Part shown: piece by piece, positions 24,076 to 24,211 of the stretch
Numbering within the stretch: the stretch's first letter is position 1
Layout of the letters: each line of letters opens with the position of its first letter
DNA from: Clostridia bacterium
GTDB lineage: Bacteria > Bacillota_A > Clostridia > Oscillospirales > CAG-272
Direction: 5' to 3'
NCBI GenBank assembly: GCA_017445115.1
Contig: JAFSUU010000062.1
Span: forward strand, 1 to 24,211
DNA: 24,211 nucleotides
Translations under genes and position numbers: made by a program
The notes under the pieces: model-generated
The model's database searches: none
What the model was told of the DNA's origin: nothing
Seen by the model: the letters and a program-made list of their open reading frames with translations, nothing else

Positions 24076-24211
24076 TGACCCCGAAAGTTTAGACAGAATC
24101 AAATATTAAGTTATTAGTGAATGAGTTCGGAATTGAACCGGGCTCATTTCTTTTAGTTTAGTAGAGATTCTCTCGTTGTTGTAGTAGTGGATATAATTCT
24201 TTAATTCATCA
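24076..24211 (-). mobile_element. End of an IS3-family insertion sequence (cut by window edge)
   Basis: TGACCCCGAAAGTTTAGACA (24076-24095) is a typical terminal inverted repeat of IS3-family elements, which begin with TG. The transposase reading frame ends 10 bases inside it, as usual. The rest of the element lies beyond the window, so target duplication cannot be checked. Confidence 0.8.
24106..24211 (-). CDS. IS3-family transposase, C-terminal end (partial)
   Basis: The last 35 codons read DELKNYIHYYNNERI, then STKLKEMSPVQFRTH and SLIT with TAA at 24106-24108. YIHYYNNERI followed by a K-L--MSP--(F/Y)R motif is the hallmark end of IS3/IS150-type OrfB integrase-core transposases. Only this tail is in the window; it includes no catalytic residue except possibly the neighbourhood of the final Glu helix. 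The gene reads inward from the right edge. Whether the element is intact cannot be seen. Confidence 0.85.
   Translation of the reverse strand, partial: DELKNYIHYYNNERISTKLKEMSPVQFRTHSLIT

Overview
The window looks like chromosomal DNA of a Clostridia-type Bacillota, probably a gut Oscillospirales relative. This is inferred from strong AGGAGG ribosome binding sites, consensus sigma-A promoters (TTGACT-N17-TATAAT), a minimal SufC/SufB pair, and abundant GC-rich hairpin repeats between genes. No rRNA or tRNA gene is visible, so the taxonomy is an inference.

Left half (about 1-12140, + strand): the late operon of a short-tailed prophage. In order it holds a scaffold protein, an N4-gp56-type major capsid protein, a small protein, a head-tail adaptor, a large tail-nozzle-like protein, a gp58-like minor structural protein, a DUF859-like Ig-domain fibre, an ejection-like protein, a small beta protein, a collagen-like fibre, an Ig/InlB-repeat fibre, a membrane coiled-coil protein, a holin and a GH25 lysozyme. 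Many genes overlap by ATGA. There is no tape-measure gene. Portal, terminase, integrase and attachment sites are not seen and would lie left of the window, or the prophage is incomplete.

Middle (about 12140-15050): an AT-rich toxin/immunity islet just behind the lysis genes. It opens with an intact barnase-type RNase carrying a short MuF-like Cys/His head, followed by its barstar inhibitor. Then come two minus-strand immunity-like genes (DUF4279-like, and a two-TM PH-like protein). Each sits behind the decayed C-terminal tail of another gene, and each unit is bounded by copies of a 25-bp AAGACA...TGTCTT repeat. The layout suggests repeat-bounded toxin/immunity cassettes, of which only the barnase/barstar unit still has its toxin.

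Right half (15056-24211): host genes. A minus-strand DEDDh exonuclease with a zinc ribbon is divergent, through two facing promoters, from a SufC-SufB-membrane protein operon. A gap of about 1.15 kb without genes is packed with nested inverted repeats and hairpin arrays. It is followed by a 1446-residue cyclic-di-GMP enzyme with a degenerate GGDEF, an intact EAL, four tandem copies of a PAS-like sensor domain and an intact C-terminal GGDEF. The window ends inside an IS3-family element whose terminal repeat lies 30 bp past that gene.
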